A stretch of DNA of 64,000 bases. Origin: SIG437 sp045576235. GTDB taxonomy: Bacteria; Bacillota; Clostridia; UBA1381; UBA9506. This document shows, piece by piece, positions 1 to 9,083 of the stretch. The translations under genes were made by a program, and so were the position numbers. How positions within the stretch are numbered: position 1 is the first letter of the stretch; the number at the start of each line of letters is the position of its first letter. A model generated the notes under the pieces. The model had not been told where the DNA came from. It was given only the letters and a program-made list of their open reading frames with translations, and did no database searches. The DNA is taken from assembly GCA_045576235.1 (NCBI GenBank), contig JAZNGA010000017.1:9675-73674 (forward strand), in the 5' to 3' direction.

Positions 1-3000
1 ATTCTTCCCCACTATCTGCGACTACTTTCCAGTAATATGTTCTCTTTGGATAAAGATTATAAACATCATAGCTTGAGTTTTCAGTTTCTTTAATCACGCA
101 TGAATTATTAAAGCTTTCGTCTTCGCTCACATAAAGCGTGTAGCTCTCTGCGCCATCAATTTCGTCCCAAACAAGCGCTATAGCATTAGGAAAGTCAGAT
201 TGATTCATACCATCCATACCATAGTTCTGAACAATAGACGATGTGTAATCTGCATATTCTTCCGTTTTATATAAAACCCTTGCATCTTCTATATATTTTG
301 AAATTTCTGGCTTTGCCAAATCGAACACTGCGCCATCTTCCGTTACACCTGTTTCAGTTTCTTCATATGGCTCTACAGAAATCTGATGGAGATAGGCCCC
401 AAAATCAGACCCCCCCACATATAATTCAAACTGGTGGTCTCCCTCGCTAAAGCTTACAATCTTTTCATAGCACTGTGCACTGCTTAATTTATATGCCGCC
501 GTGCCAACATCAAATGTGTAGTTGTAATCAGTTGCGATACCATCTGCTACAATTCTGAAAGTGGCTGTTTTGTTAGAATCTGTTATGGCTACTCTCGGCA
601 TATAGGCCATAACTGCTTTTATCTTATAAACATCTGCTTTTTTAACATCAAGCTTATATGACATAGTGTATGAAAGGGCACTGTTTCCCCTCATCACCAT
701 ACCCCTGCCATATGCAAACTGCTCGTCTAAATCTTCATTTAAATAATCAGCAAAATAATTGCTCAAAGGGATTCTCGGATGCGAATCCTGATTGATATGC
801 TCATTTACATAATTTGTGCCGCCGACATATTTCAAATAGTTATAATCAGAAGGATATATTGCTACCGGCTTGCCATCAAGACTAATTATAGTCGAACGCA
901 AATCAACATATGAAATATCAACATCTGCTAAAGATGTTATCGTCATAGTCCACAGCCCTTTAGACAAGGAAACAGACTTCGATTCTTTCTTGCCCTCGGC
1001 ACCAACTCTTACATAATTGGCATTGTTATAGCTTTCATCAGCCGCTGTGTATTCATTCAAAATAATTGTTTCATCATCTTTTGTGAATTTGACACTATAG
1101 CCGTTAGCAGCAGGTGCAACCTGATTTAAAAATACTGCATAATCTCCCGATTCTTTAATTTCAACATTGAATTCTCTTTCTTCCCCTGCTTCAAATTCGG
1201 TGTTGTTTAAACTCAGCCTTGTAAAGCCATCACCTAAATATTTAGAAGTATATTCCACTTCTGCCTCTTTTGATGATGTATCTGCCACAGGAACCATACC
1301 ATTTAAATTTTCCCATGCAAAAACCTTCACTAAATCAAAACTGTTTGGTGTCAGGTTTTCCGTAAATGAATATGACATGTTTCCGCTTAAAGAAATGGCT
1401 TTAGGCTTCATCTCTTTCAGTCTGCCACCCATATATCCCGCAATGTAGAGATTTATATCAGCACTCTCTGCCTGATTGTTTTTAACAGAAATATTAACCT
1501 CACCCTTCGCACCGCTTACCTGAGTGATTTGCGTTTCAATTTTTGGAGCCTTAACATTTAAAACCAAATAACCATAAGTTCCATCTTTCATTTCCACTGT
1601 AAGCTTGCCGCTGTTTTCACTATAGGAAACATTATTTGTTTTTTCAAGAACTTCTGCTATCGCTCCCGTTTTTAAAATGTTTGTTAAATCGATTTCTTCC
1701 TTTGCAACTTCGTGGCAATCAATGTAAACATATGTTTCATCGCCATATGGAATAGTGTAATGGGTGATGTTTTTGTCGTCTTCACCATTAAATTTTTTAT
1801 ATGCCACGCCTTTTATGGTTTGATTCTGAGTTCCTGTTTCTTCAAACGCCAAAGAATCTACAAAATATGGATATGTCTTTTTAGATTTATAAACATATGT
1901 CGCCACGCTTGATTTAGTTTTTCTGACCTCAGGCGCTCCGTCATCTATGGGCAAATATCCACTTACAAAGCTTGCTTTTATGTTGTCACTTGAATCATAA
2001 TAGTAGTCTGTTTGTCTGTCAGGCATGCTGTTCTGATTTTCCCAATAATCAGATGTCATTAAAAATGAATAACCGGAAGACGGATATGTCACTTTTGTCA
2101 TGTTTACAGGCTCTCTGTAGTCAAAAGTCATATCGCCATGAGCAAATTCCTTTGATTTCGGAATGTATCTGTAAATACCGCCGCCGAAAGCATCGCTCCT
2201 CACACGATACTGCATAGCACCGTAATAATCAAAATTGACGCTTTCTAAAATTTTATGGTCAAATATAGTCAAAACCGTGCTGTCAGGCATAATTCTGTAA
2301 ATTAAATTACATTCAACCAAAGGCTGACCGACAGCCATATCCTGAGGCTCTGTGTATCCGCCTTGCGGACGGTTTTCCCTCAGCGCTTCTCCTATTAAAA
2401 CAGGATTCATTATATAATATTTTTCTTCTACATCAATATAGTCACATTCGACTTTCTGGCCATCAGAAACTTCTGTTTTTATTCCATCTTTTATTGCGTA
2501 AACTTTCTTGAATATATTTTTATTTGCAGAATAAATCTGCTGATTCGGTGTCTGCGATTCTATTGTGATTGTTTCTGTGTGTTCTCCTGCTTCAACAAAG
2601 ACAAGCTCTTCCCCTGCTATGCTGTCCTTAACTTTATACTTTGTTGTGCTCGATGCAGTGTTTTCTGACAAGAATAAAAGAGAATTTTCGTCAACTATCT
2701 TAAGCAAATTCCATTTGATTTCATCTGAATCCTTCCACAGCGAACCAATGTCAGCATAAGTTTTGCCGTGAGCTGTGCTTTGAACCAAAACACCTTTTGA
2801 ATAACCGTGATTTGCTCCGATATATGATGAATTAAACTTAAACGGCGCAGCTTCATCAACACCACCCGATAACATCACCAAATATTCAGAATCTATGCTG
2901 CTGCCCTTAGGAATAAGTCCTGATGAACCAAAATCAAAAGGCTCGTTTGCATCATGACTCTTTTTTGTAAGATTAAAAAATCTCTGCACCAACTCATAAT

Positions 3001-4273
3001 CATCATCAAAGGCAGTTCTGACAAGAAGGTTATCTCCGCTTATTTCACACTCCATCTTGCCCTGATAGCTGTCTGAAACTTTCGCGGTTGCTTTTGCATA
3101 AATTGTTAAATTATTTGTTATTTCGCTTTTGCTGATGCTATAGCTGCCATTTCCCAAATCATTAGGCGCAATTTCAGATGTGCTTCCTTCCACTACAGCA
3201 TATACTTTTTCTATTTCTGCACCCGTGTTTGCCTCGACAGTAAAGACATAGTCCTCGGTTGGCGAGGCAGTTGCTTCACCTGTTATTTTAACATTTTCCT
3301 CATTAAAGCTTACATTATATTCAACTACTTCATATTCAAAATCATAATAGTGTATATATGCTGTTTTATTCACGGATTTAACATATAAATATTCTGCATC
3401 CGCCGGAATTGTAAGGCTTATTGTGTTGTCGCACACGGTGTAGCTTGAGCCACCATTATTTCCCGCTGCAGCATCAAATATAACCTGCGGTGTTGTTGAT
3501 AATGCATTTCCTGTTCCAACATAAAAATATAAATCTGTTGCACTTCTCACGCCTGCGCGAAAAGTAACATTATATGTTCCGCTCATCAAGCCCTTGATGT
3601 CATAGCGAGTCCATTCATTACCCGCGTCATTTTGCACACGCGCCCTGTATTTGTTTCCATCGTCAAGTGTTGAAGCGGGGTTGAGCGTAAAAGTGCCTGA
3701 AGCATCATTTTCATAATAGTCCGTTCCGTTAACAAGTGATACAGTTCCGTCTTCTGACACTGTGTATGTCGCATTATCTGCATATTGTCTGAAATCATAG
3801 TCCGGTTTTGCTTCACTGCTTGGTGTAAGCGTTATTGAAGCTAAATATATGGTTTTATCAACATATGATGTGCATAACACCTTAATATCTGAGGTGGGGC
3901 TAAGCTCAAATGTACCCACTGAAACATTCTCATATGTTGCTGTGCCTGTTGTGTTTTTAAGATTAACCTTTGTGGCAAGTCTGTCTCCAATGTAAAAAGC
4001 TAAATATAAGCCTGTGTCGCTGTCCTGCGTGCTATAATTAAATGTTACATCGTAGATTCCCTCGCTGACAGACGACATATCATATAAAGCGCTTGAACCA
4101 CACGCAAGTCCGACAGCCTTACTGGTATATGAAATTTCTGAACCTGACGCTAAAGTCGCAGATTTGATATTTCCCGTTGTGAGTGTAATTGCTCCGCTCG
4201 TCTCAGAGAAAACAATGGACAAATTTCCCAAAACAAGCAGCATTGCCAGGAAAACACTTAATAATCGTTTCAT
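1..4273 (-). CDS. Very large exported protein, 5' part only (runs off the window)
   Basis: The frame is open from an ATG at 4273 to the window edge, so at least 1424 residues are present and the C-terminus is missing. The first ~23 residues (basic MKRLL start, hydrophobic core, VFS-ET) look like a signal peptide. Two successive beta-rich stretches near the N-terminus (about residues 25-120 and 130-250) share a pattern of 'YDVTFNYS..LYLAFYIG' and 'YNVTFRAG..LYFYVG', resembling tandem carbohydrate-binding-type modules. The last visible residues (YTLYVSED...YNLYPKRTYYWKVVA) look like a fibronectin type III domain. No catalytic domain can be named from this part. The gene is divergent from the AraC-type regulator, which may control it. 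Probably a cell-surface or secreted polysaccharide-active protein; that role is inferred. Confidence 0.8.
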   Translation of the reverse strand, partial: MKRLLSVFLAMLLVLGNLSIVFSETSGAITLTTGNIKSATLASGSEISYTSKAVGLACGSSALYDMSSVSEGIYDVTFNYSTQDSDTGLYLAFYIGDRLATKVNLKNTTGTATYENVSVGTFELSPTSDIKVLCTSYVDKTIYLASITLTPSSEAKPDYDFRQYADNATYTVSEDGTVSLVNGTDYYENDASGTFTLNPASTLDDGNKYRARVQNDAGNEWTRYDIKGLMSGTYNVTFRAGVRSATDLYFYVGTGNALSTTPQVIFDAAAGNNGGSSYTVCDNTISLTIPADAEYLYVKSVNKTAYIHYYDFEYEVVEYNVSFNEENVKITGEATASPTEDYVFTVEANTGAEIEKVYAVVEGSTSEIAPNDLGNGSYSISKSEITNNLTIYAKATAKVSDSYQGKMECEISGDNLLVRTAFDDDYELVQRFFNLTKKSHDANEPFDFGSSGLIPKGSSIDSEYLVMLSGGVDEAAPFKFNSSYIGANHGYSKGVLVQSTAHGKTYADIGSLWKDSDEIKWNLLKIVDENSLLFLSENTASSTTKYKVKDSIAGEELVFVEAGEHTETITIESQTPNQQIYSANKNIFKKVYAIKDGIKTEVSDGQKVECDYIDVEEKYYIMNPVLIGEALRENRPQGGYTEPQDMAVGQPLVECNLIYRIMPDSTVLTIFDHKILESVNFDYYGAMQYRVRSDAFGGGIYRYIPKSKEFAHGDMTFDYREPVNMTKVTYPSSGYSFLMTSDYWENQNSMPDRQTDYYYDSSDNIKASFVSGYLPIDDGAPEVRKTKSSVATYVYKSKKTYPYFVDSLAFEETGTQNQTIKGVAYKKFNGEDDKNITHYTIPYGDETYVYIDCHEVAKEEIDLTNILKTGAIAEVLEKTNNVSYSENSGKLTVEMKDGTYGYLVLNVKAPKIETQITQVSGAKGEVNISVKNNQAESADINLYIAGYMGGRLKEMKPKAISLSGNMSYSFTENLTPNSFDLVKVFAWENLNGMVPVADTSSKEAEVEYTSKYLGDGFTRLSLNNTEFEAGEEREFNVEIKESGDYAVFLNQVAPAANGYSVKFTKDDETIILNEYTAADESYNNANYVRVGAEGKKESKSVSLSKGLWTMTITSLADVDISYVDLRSTIISLDGKPVAIYPSDYNYLKYVGGTNYVNEHINQDSHPRIPLSNYFADYLNEDLDEQFAYGRGMVMRGNSALSYTMSYKLDVKKADVYKIKAVMAYMPRVAITDSNKTATFRIVADGIATDYNYTFDVGTAAYKLSSAQCYEKIVSFSEGDHQFELYVGGSDFGAYLHQISVEPYEETETGVTEDGAVFDLAKPEISKYIEDARVLYKTEEYADYTSSIVQNYGMDGMNQSDFPNAIALVWDEIDGAESYTLYVSEDESFNNSCVIKETENSSYDVYNLYPKRTYYWKVVADSGEE

Positions 4274-4517
4274 TACTTCCCTCTCCTTTTTAATTAAATT
4301 TAGTAGCTTTTTTTCATTATGTCAAATAACCTGTGAAAACACAAGTAACAATATTAATCAATATGATTAATTTTAGCACAATTTTAATGTTTCAAAGCAT
4401 ATATCACTCATTTAAAACACGAAAATATTCTCATTTTTACTCTTTTTATTTTAAAATAGTCTGTTTTTAATTTTAACATTAAAATAGTACTAATTTTTTT
4501 AAAATCAAACTTTTTTA

Positions 4518-4546
4518 TTGCTAAAACTGCCATAATCAATTATAAT
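4518..4546 (+). promoter_or_regulatory. Promoter of the AraC-type gene
   Basis: TTGCTA at 4518-4523 and TATAAT at 4541-4546 are separated by 17 nt. A strong ribosome site (AAGGAGGGG) follows before the ATG at 4568. The A+T-rich gap 4274-4567 lies between two divergent genes and must also hold the promoter of the exported protein; nothing else was recognised in it. Confidence 0.55.
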
Positions 4547-4567
4547 TATAAAAAAGGAGGGGATAAA

Positions 4568-5329
4568 ATGGATTTCATTATTGACGAGTTACAGTATTTT
4601 TCAAATAATTCCACAAAAAAATGTTACGCTATGGTTTCTAAAGAAATTTTATTTTATGATCTCACTTTAGTACTTGAAGGGCAGATGGACTACATCATAA
4701 ACGAGGAAAAAATTCTCTTAAGAAAAAATGATATTTTATTTTTAAAGCCGGGCACCATCAGAGAACGAAAAGAAACAACCATTCCTACAAAATATGTAAG
4801 CTTCAATTTCACGGTTAAACCCGGCATTAACCTGACCTTTGATGCGCACCTTATAAATTCAACAACATCTAATATGCGTCAGATAGTGAGCCTTTACCCA
4901 AGAAAACTAAACCTTGAACCTTATCACACCCGTGATAAGATTGCCTGCATATTAAACTTTATTTTGCTTGAAATCATAGAAAACATCGAGAAAAAAAGCA
5001 GCAATGAGCATGTTGTAGCCGCTCTTGATTACATAGATAATAATCTATGCTCAAAAATAACATTAGCCGATATACATAAAAGGCTCCACATTTCAAAAGA
5101 ATATCTTTGCATACTTTTTAAAAGAGAAACAGGCAAAACAATAACAGATTATATAAATGAGCAAAAAATGATTATGGCAAAGGAGCTTATTTTAAGCTAG
5201 CCTATGTCTCTTGCTGCAACTGCCGCGCACATAGGCTATGATGATTACAACTATTTTTCGCGCCTCTTTAAAAAGTATTATGGAATCACTCCTCTGTCAT
5301 TAAAAAAGAGCACCGTAAATCCTAAATAA
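4568..5329 (+). pseudogene. AraC-family transcriptional regulator interrupted by an in-frame TAG
   Basis: The reading frame encodes an N-terminal cupin-like sensing region (about residues 1-130) and the first helix-turn-helix of an AraC domain (LADIHKRLHISKEYLCILFKRETG), then meets TAG at 5198-5200 after residue 210. The same frame continues without a shift for 42 codons (PMSLAATAAHIGYDDYNYFS...) to TAA at 5329, and this part is exactly the second helix-turn-helix of AraC proteins. A single base substitution therefore splits an otherwise intact ~253-residue protein. TAG is used as an ordinary stop elsewhere here (23329-23331, 28846-28848), so recoding is unlikely. A truncated product would keep the sensor and only half of the DNA-binding domain. 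It could also be a sequencing or assembly error. Confidence 0.85.
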
Positions 5330-5336
5330 AAAAACA

Positions 5337-5376
5337 GGAGCTGAACGCAAAACGAACTCATTTTGCGTTCAGCCCC
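5337..5376. terminator. Bidirectional terminator hairpin
   Basis: Perfect 12-bp arms CTGAACGCAAAA (5341-5352) and TTTTGCGTTCAG (5361-5372) with extra outer pairs, A-run on the left side and pyrimidine-rich tract on the right. It lies between convergent genes and can serve both. It belongs to the family of hairpins with a GCAAAA...TTTTGC core found at other operon ends in this window. Confidence 0.8.
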
Positions 5377-5390
5377 TTTCTCATCTTTAT

Positions 5391-5783
5391 TTATCTTTCC
5401 GAATTAATAACATAATCAGAAAACTCTATAATTGCAAGTTTCTTCTTAAGCGGAATTCCCGACAAATCAATTTTATCGCCCATCGCAGAAACGCGCTTTA
5501 AAATGTCTTCATAGTCTTTGACATCGTCCTTTTTGATTGGCACCTCAACGCTGTCAGAGCCTCCAATGAGATAGTCAACAAAAACACCGAAAAAGTCCGC
5601 CATCTGTTTAATCGTTTCATAATCGGGGTATCTTGCCTCATTTTCATAATTGGAAATGCAGCTTCTTGAAATACATAAAGCCTCCGCAAGCTGCCCCTGT
5701 GTGAGCCCTTCGGCGCTTCTTAACATTTTCAGTCTTTTGGCAAAAGTCTCTGTCTTATCCCGACTACTCCAGAATTTATACAC
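5391..5783 (-). CDS. XRE (Cro/CI) family transcriptional regulator
   Basis: 130 residues. Residues ~14-70 form a typical Cro/CI helix-turn-helix (LRSAEGLTQGQLAEALCISR, NYENEARYPDYETI, FFGVFVDYLIGG). The C-terminal ~55 residues are not recognised and may serve in oligomerisation. It starts at a GTG after AGAGGGG. A consensus promoter lies directly upstream and a 15-bp palindrome (TCCAATTTAATTGGA) sits between the promoter and the start, the usual place for an autoregulatory operator. It is a single gene, convergent with the AraC-type gene. Its targets are unknown; a second half-palindrome lies in the terminator loop of the neighbouring glycosylase gene. Confidence 0.9.
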   Translation of the reverse strand: MYKFWSSRDKTETFAKRLKMLRSAEGLTQGQLAEALCISRSCISNYENEARYPDYETIKQMADFFGVFVDYLIGGSDSVEVPIKKDDVKDYEDILKRVSAMGDKIDLSGIPLKKKLAIIEFSDYVINSER

Positions 5784-5797
5784 CGTAACCCCTCTTT

Positions 5798-5812
5798 TCC
5801 AATTTAATTGGA
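5798..5812. promoter_or_regulatory. Probable operator of the XRE regulator
   Basis: TCCAATT-T-AATTGGA is a perfect 7+1+7 palindrome in the 5' leader of the XRE gene, about 15 nt downstream of its -10 box. A related half-site TCCAATTTAATCG occurs at 5895-5907. Assignment to this regulator is inferred from position only. Confidence 0.5.
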
Positions 5813-5827
5813 CTTGTTATGTTTTAT

Positions 5828-5856
5828 ATTATAGTTTAAAAATTCCAGAAAGTCAA
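5828..5856 (-). promoter_or_regulatory. Promoter of the XRE regulator gene
   Basis: Read on the minus strand: TTGACT (5856-5851), 17-nt spacer, TATAAT (5833-5828). Confidence 0.75.
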
Positions 5857-5879
5857 GCAGTTTTTGACATCTTCTTTCA

Positions 5880-5916
5880 AAAAAGATGAGCATTTCCAAT
5901 TTAATCGTAAATGCTC
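5880..5916 (-). terminator. Terminator after the trmL-glycosylase pair
   Basis: Minus-strand stem GAGCATTT/AAATGCTC (5916-5888) followed by TCTTTTTT. The loop carries the sequence ATTAAATTGGA, resembling half of the XRE palindrome. Confidence 0.65.
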
Positions 5917-5930
5917 ACCCCGTTGAGTTT

Positions 5931-6809
5931 TTAATTGTCAGCTGTCTTTTCTCTATATGTTTCTCTCATGTGATAGAACAAATATTGCTGTGCGTAGCCC
6001 CCGAATTCGCCAAATCTCTCTTTTGCAAATGACGAAATGTCCATATCCTTCACCTCGTCTTTATAGAGCGTTTCCATAACGCGCTTTATCCAGACATCAA
6101 CAGGAAAGGCATTTTTCTTCCCTGCTCCGAAAAGGAGAATGCAATCAGCAACCTTGTTCCCCACTCCTTTAATTTTCATTATCTCGCGTTTTGCTTCATC
6201 ATAGGGCGCATCCTTAACAAAGCATAGGTCAACTTCTTTTCTGTTCACTTTTTCTATGCTATCTATCAAAAACTTGTCTCTGTAACCCGCACGCAACGGG
6301 GATAGGTCATCAGGAGTTATTCCCCACAGACTTCCCGCATCAGGGAATGTGTAAAGCTTTTCCCCATCAAAATCAAGTTCGTCACCAAATCGTGTGCAAA
6401 AATTCTTAATAATTCCTTTTATCCTCGGAATGTTATTGTTCGCAGAAATAATAAAGGAAATAATACATTCCCACAAATCCTGATTTAAAATTCTGATTCC
6501 TTCGCCGCTTTTGATTGCAGTTGCCATAACTTTGTCTGAAGACAGCCTCTTTTTAAGCTCTCCATAGTCAAAATCAAAGTCAAGATATTTTGACCAAAAG
6601 TTTTCGAACTCAGCTTTTGTAGTGTTTTTAATTATCACACGGTCACTGTCTTTTGAAATGTTAACTGCTCTTCCGTTTGCGACGCCCGTGTAGCTCCCAT
6701 CAGAAGATGCCTCCCAACGAAAGCATTGTCCGCAGTCAAAAATGTGTGCAGGCTCAAAATCTTTAACTCCTTCTAAAAAAACAGCGTTTCCTTTTTCCGC
6801 TATTTTCAT
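5931..6809 (-). CDS. 8-oxoguanine DNA glycosylase/AP lyase (OGG1 type)
   Basis: 292 residues, the usual size for bacterial OGG1-type enzymes that remove oxidised guanine from DNA and nick the abasic site. The N-terminal OGG domain contains FDCGQCFRWE (residues 24-33). The helix-hairpin-helix-GPD region has KGVGNKVADC with the predicted Schiff-base Lys219 and PVDVW with catalytic Asp238. The ATG overlaps the stop of trmL by 4 nt, so the two are translationally coupled. No iron-sulfur cluster motif is present, as expected for OGG1 rather than MutY/Nth. Confidence 0.93.
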   Translation of the reverse strand: MKIAEKGNAVFLEGVKDFEPAHIFDCGQCFRWEASSDGSYTGVANGRAVNISKDSDRVIIKNTTKAEFENFWSKYLDFDFDYGELKKRLSSDKVMATAIKSGEGIRILNQDLWECIISFIISANNNIPRIKGIIKNFCTRFGDELDFDGEKLYTFPDAGSLWGITPDDLSPLRAGYRDKFLIDSIEKVNRKEVDLCFVKDAPYDEAKREIMKIKGVGNKVADCILLFGAGKKNAFPVDVWIKRVMETLYKDEVKDMDISSFAKERFGEFGGYAQQYLFYHMRETYREKTADN

Positions 6810-7312
6810 AAAAGCTCAGGCTCCTCTCTGCCTGTGAGCTCTCCTTGTCCTGAAAGTCCTTTAAAACCAATCTGCCTCAAGGCCTCATAGAGCACGATTG
6901 CAACAGAATTTGAAAGATTTAAGGAGCGGGCGTCTTTTACCATAGGAATACGGATGCATTTTTCATAGTTTTCCTTTAAAAGAGTTTCGTTTAAGCCTCT
7001 CGTTTCTTTGCCGAAAACAAAATAGTCGCCATCTGAAAAGCTGACATCACAATATGTATGCTTCGATTTTGTCGAACAAAAATAGTAGTTTCCGCCCTTT
7101 GTTTTCTCAAAAAAATCAGAAATATTTTCATAATATCTTATGTCAAGCTCATACCAGTAATCAAGCCCTGCACGCTTAAGCTTTTTATCATCAATGTTAA
7201 ACCCCATTGGTTTCACAATGTGAAGCACGCTTCCCGTTGCCTTGCAGGTTCTTGCAATATTTCCCGTGTTCTGCGGAATTTCAGGCTCTACGAGCACAAT
7301 ATTCATTGCCAT
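6806..7312 (-). CDS. trmL: tRNA (cytidine/uridine(34)-2'-O)-methyltransferase TrmL
   Basis: 168 residues. A SPOUT-class methyltransferase that 2'-O-methylates the wobble base of certain leucine tRNAs using S-adenosylmethionine. Hallmarks are the N-terminal NIVLVEPEIPQNTGNIART, the central FGKETRGLNE and the knot-forming RIPMVKDARSLNLSNSVAI near the C-terminus. The ATG at 7312 is about 11 nt from AGGAGGG; a second in-frame ATG two codons later is the alternative. First gene of a two-gene unit with the OGG glycosylase. Confidence 0.94.
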   Translation of the reverse strand: MAMNIVLVEPEIPQNTGNIARTCKATGSVLHIVKPMGFNIDDKKLKRAGLDYWYELDIRYYENISDFFEKTKGGNYYFCSTKSKHTYCDVSFSDGDYFVFGKETRGLNETLLKENYEKCIRIPMVKDARSLNLSNSVAIVLYEALRQIGFKGLSGQGELTGREEPELL

Positions 7313-7335
7313 TTTTCAAATGCCCTCCTGTTTTT

Positions 7336-7362
7336 AAGAGAGTCGGGTTTTCCGACTCTCTT
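7336..7362. terminator. Hairpin between aminotransferase and trmL
   Basis: Perfect 11-bp arms AAGAGAGTCGG (7336-7346) and CCGACTCTCTT (7352-7362) with a GTTTT loop. On the minus strand, where both neighbours lie, it is not followed by a T-run, so it may be a weak terminator or an RNA-processing or stabilising hairpin. Confidence 0.5.
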
Positions 7363-7372
7363 TTCAAACTTT

Positions 7373-8536
7373 TTATTTCTCATTAACAAATCTATCTATT
7401 CTGTCGAGCGCTTTTTTAATGTTTTCAATGCTGTAAGCATAGGAACAGCGAATAAAGCCTTCTCCGCTTTCACCGAAAGCATTCCCCGGAACAACAGCAA
7501 CCTTTTGCCCATACAGAAGCTTTTCTGAAAACTCTTCAGAAGAAAGCCCCGTTGACTGAATTGATGGGAAAACATAGAATGCACCCTCGGGCTCGAAGCA
7601 CGAAAGCCCCATTTTTCTGAATCCATCCACAATCACGCGCCTTCTGTAGTTATATTCCTCGCGCATGCGTTCAATGTCTTCATCACCATTTTTGAGAGCC
7701 TCAATCGCAGCATACTGACTCGTCGTCGGCGACGACATTATTGCATACTGATGAATTTTTGTCATAATTGAAATAATTTCCTTTGGACCAACTGCAAACC
7801 CAAGTCTCCAGCCCGTCATTGCATATGTTTTTGAGAAACCATTAACAATAACCGTTCTTTCCATCATACCGGGGATGTTTGCAATGGAAATATGCTTCCT
7901 TCCATATGTCAGTTCCCCGTAAATCTCGTCAGATAAAATGATGATGTCGGTGCCTTCTATGACCTTCGCAATTTCCTCCAAATCCTGTTTTGTCATAATT
8001 CCGCCTGTCGGATTGTTTGGAAAAGGCAAAACCAAAAGCTTTGTTTTTGGGGTTATTGCTGCTTTTAATTCGTCAGCTGTCAGCTTGAAATTGTTTTCAG
8101 CCTTCGTCACTATCGGCACGGCTTTTCCGCCTGCAAGCTTTGCACAAGGCTTATAGCACACAAAACTCGGTTCAGGCACTAAAACCTCATCACCGGGATT
8201 GACTAAAGCCCTGATACATAAATCAATGGCTTCGCTTCCTCCGACAGTGACAATTGCCTGATTTTCAGGATTATAGGAAAGACCATATCTTCTTTCCATA
8301 TATTTCGAGATTTCTCGTCTGAGCTCAATGAGTCCCGCGTTTGATGTGTAATATGTTCTTCCCTTTTCAAGAGAATAAACGCCCTCACTCCTTATATGCC
8401 ACGGAGTCACGAAGTCAGGCTCACCAACGCCTAACGATATCGCATCCTTCATTTCGCTCACTATGTCAAAAAATTTACGGATGCCTGAAGGTTTGATGTT
8501 TTTCGCACGGTCAGACACCAGTTTTTCAAAATTCAT
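7373..8536 (-). CDS. Class I/II PLP-dependent aminotransferase
   Basis: 387 residues of fold-type I aminotransferase. ISLGVGEPDFVTPWHIR marks the N-terminal substrate region, PFPNNPTGG (about 170-178) the Asn that contacts PLP, SDEIYGELTY the PLP-pyridine Asp, and NGFSKTYAMTGWRLGF the PLP-binding Lys. RCSYA near the C-terminus provides the carboxylate-binding Arg. Such enzymes in Clostridia are annotated as aspartate or aromatic aminotransferases or as PatA-like; the substrate cannot be decided here. It overlaps the upstream Lrp-type regulator by 4 nt, which suggests the regulator senses an amino acid handled by this enzyme. Confidence 0.92.
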   Translation of the reverse strand: MNFEKLVSDRAKNIKPSGIRKFFDIVSEMKDAISLGVGEPDFVTPWHIRSEGVYSLEKGRTYYTSNAGLIELRREISKYMERRYGLSYNPENQAIVTVGGSEAIDLCIRALVNPGDEVLVPEPSFVCYKPCAKLAGGKAVPIVTKAENNFKLTADELKAAITPKTKLLVLPFPNNPTGGIMTKQDLEEIAKVIEGTDIIILSDEIYGELTYGRKHISIANIPGMMERTVIVNGFSKTYAMTGWRLGFAVGPKEIISIMTKIHQYAIMSSPTTSQYAAIEALKNGDEDIERMREEYNYRRRVIVDGFRKMGLSCFEPEGAFYVFPSIQSTGLSSEEFSEKLLYGQKVAVVPGNAFGESGEGFIRCSYAYSIENIKKALDRIDRFVNEK

Positions 8537-9018
8537 ATTGTGATAGCCTCCCTGATGTCTTCTTTTTTAGAATCAACAATCATCCCGCTGATTTTATAGT
8601 TTTTCAGCACAAAATGGGTTGATGTGCTTATAACCTCGTCAATAATCGCAAGCTTTTCCGAAACAAAAAGTGCGACTTCCTTCATAGTTTTTCCCTCAAC
8701 CTTAACGCAAAGGTCATAAGCTCCTGACATCAGATAAAGGTCTGAAACTTCTTCATACTGATAGATGTTAGAAGCAATTTTATCATAGCCTTCGCCCCTT
8801 TGCGGAGTGACCTTAAGCTCTATGATTGCAGAAACAACCTCGTCTCCTGCCTTTTCCCAGTCAACGACAGTTTTTGCTCCGATAATCACGCCTTCTTTTT
8901 TATATGCATCTATGGCGGCGGCGACCGCGGCTTCATCAATTCCGAGCATAACCGCTATTGTTTCCGCTTTGAGTGTTGCATCTCTTTCGAGGAGCTTAAG
9001 TATCTTTTCCATTTTCAT
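8533..9018 (-). CDS. Lrp/AsnC family transcriptional regulator
   Basis: 161 residues. An N-terminal winged helix-turn-helix (LLERDATLKAETIAVMLGID, residues ~8-27) is followed by the RAM/ACT-like effector domain (about 65-150; VIELKVTPQRG...LMSGAYDLCVKVEG). Lrp-type proteins bind amino acids and control their metabolism. Start ambiguous: ATG at 9018 or the second ATG at 9012, which is better spaced from AAAGGA. It is co-transcribed with, and overlaps, the aminotransferase. Confidence 0.92.
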   Translation of the reverse strand: MKMEKILKLLERDATLKAETIAVMLGIDEAAVAAAIDAYKKEGVIIGAKTVVDWEKAGDEVVSAIIELKVTPQRGEGYDKIASNIYQYEEVSDLYLMSGAYDLCVKVEGKTMKEVALFVSEKLAIIDEVISTSTHFVLKNYKISGMIVDSKKEDIREAITI

Positions 9019-9083
9019 CTATCCTTTCTTTTCAAAAAATATTATGAAGGCAAAACGCCTTTAAAACATAATTTTCATAACCC

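Noticed and set aside
4568..5329. Reassigned TAG codon
   Set aside because: Other solid genes here end in TAG (23329-23331 and 28846-28848), so a general recoding is not supported.
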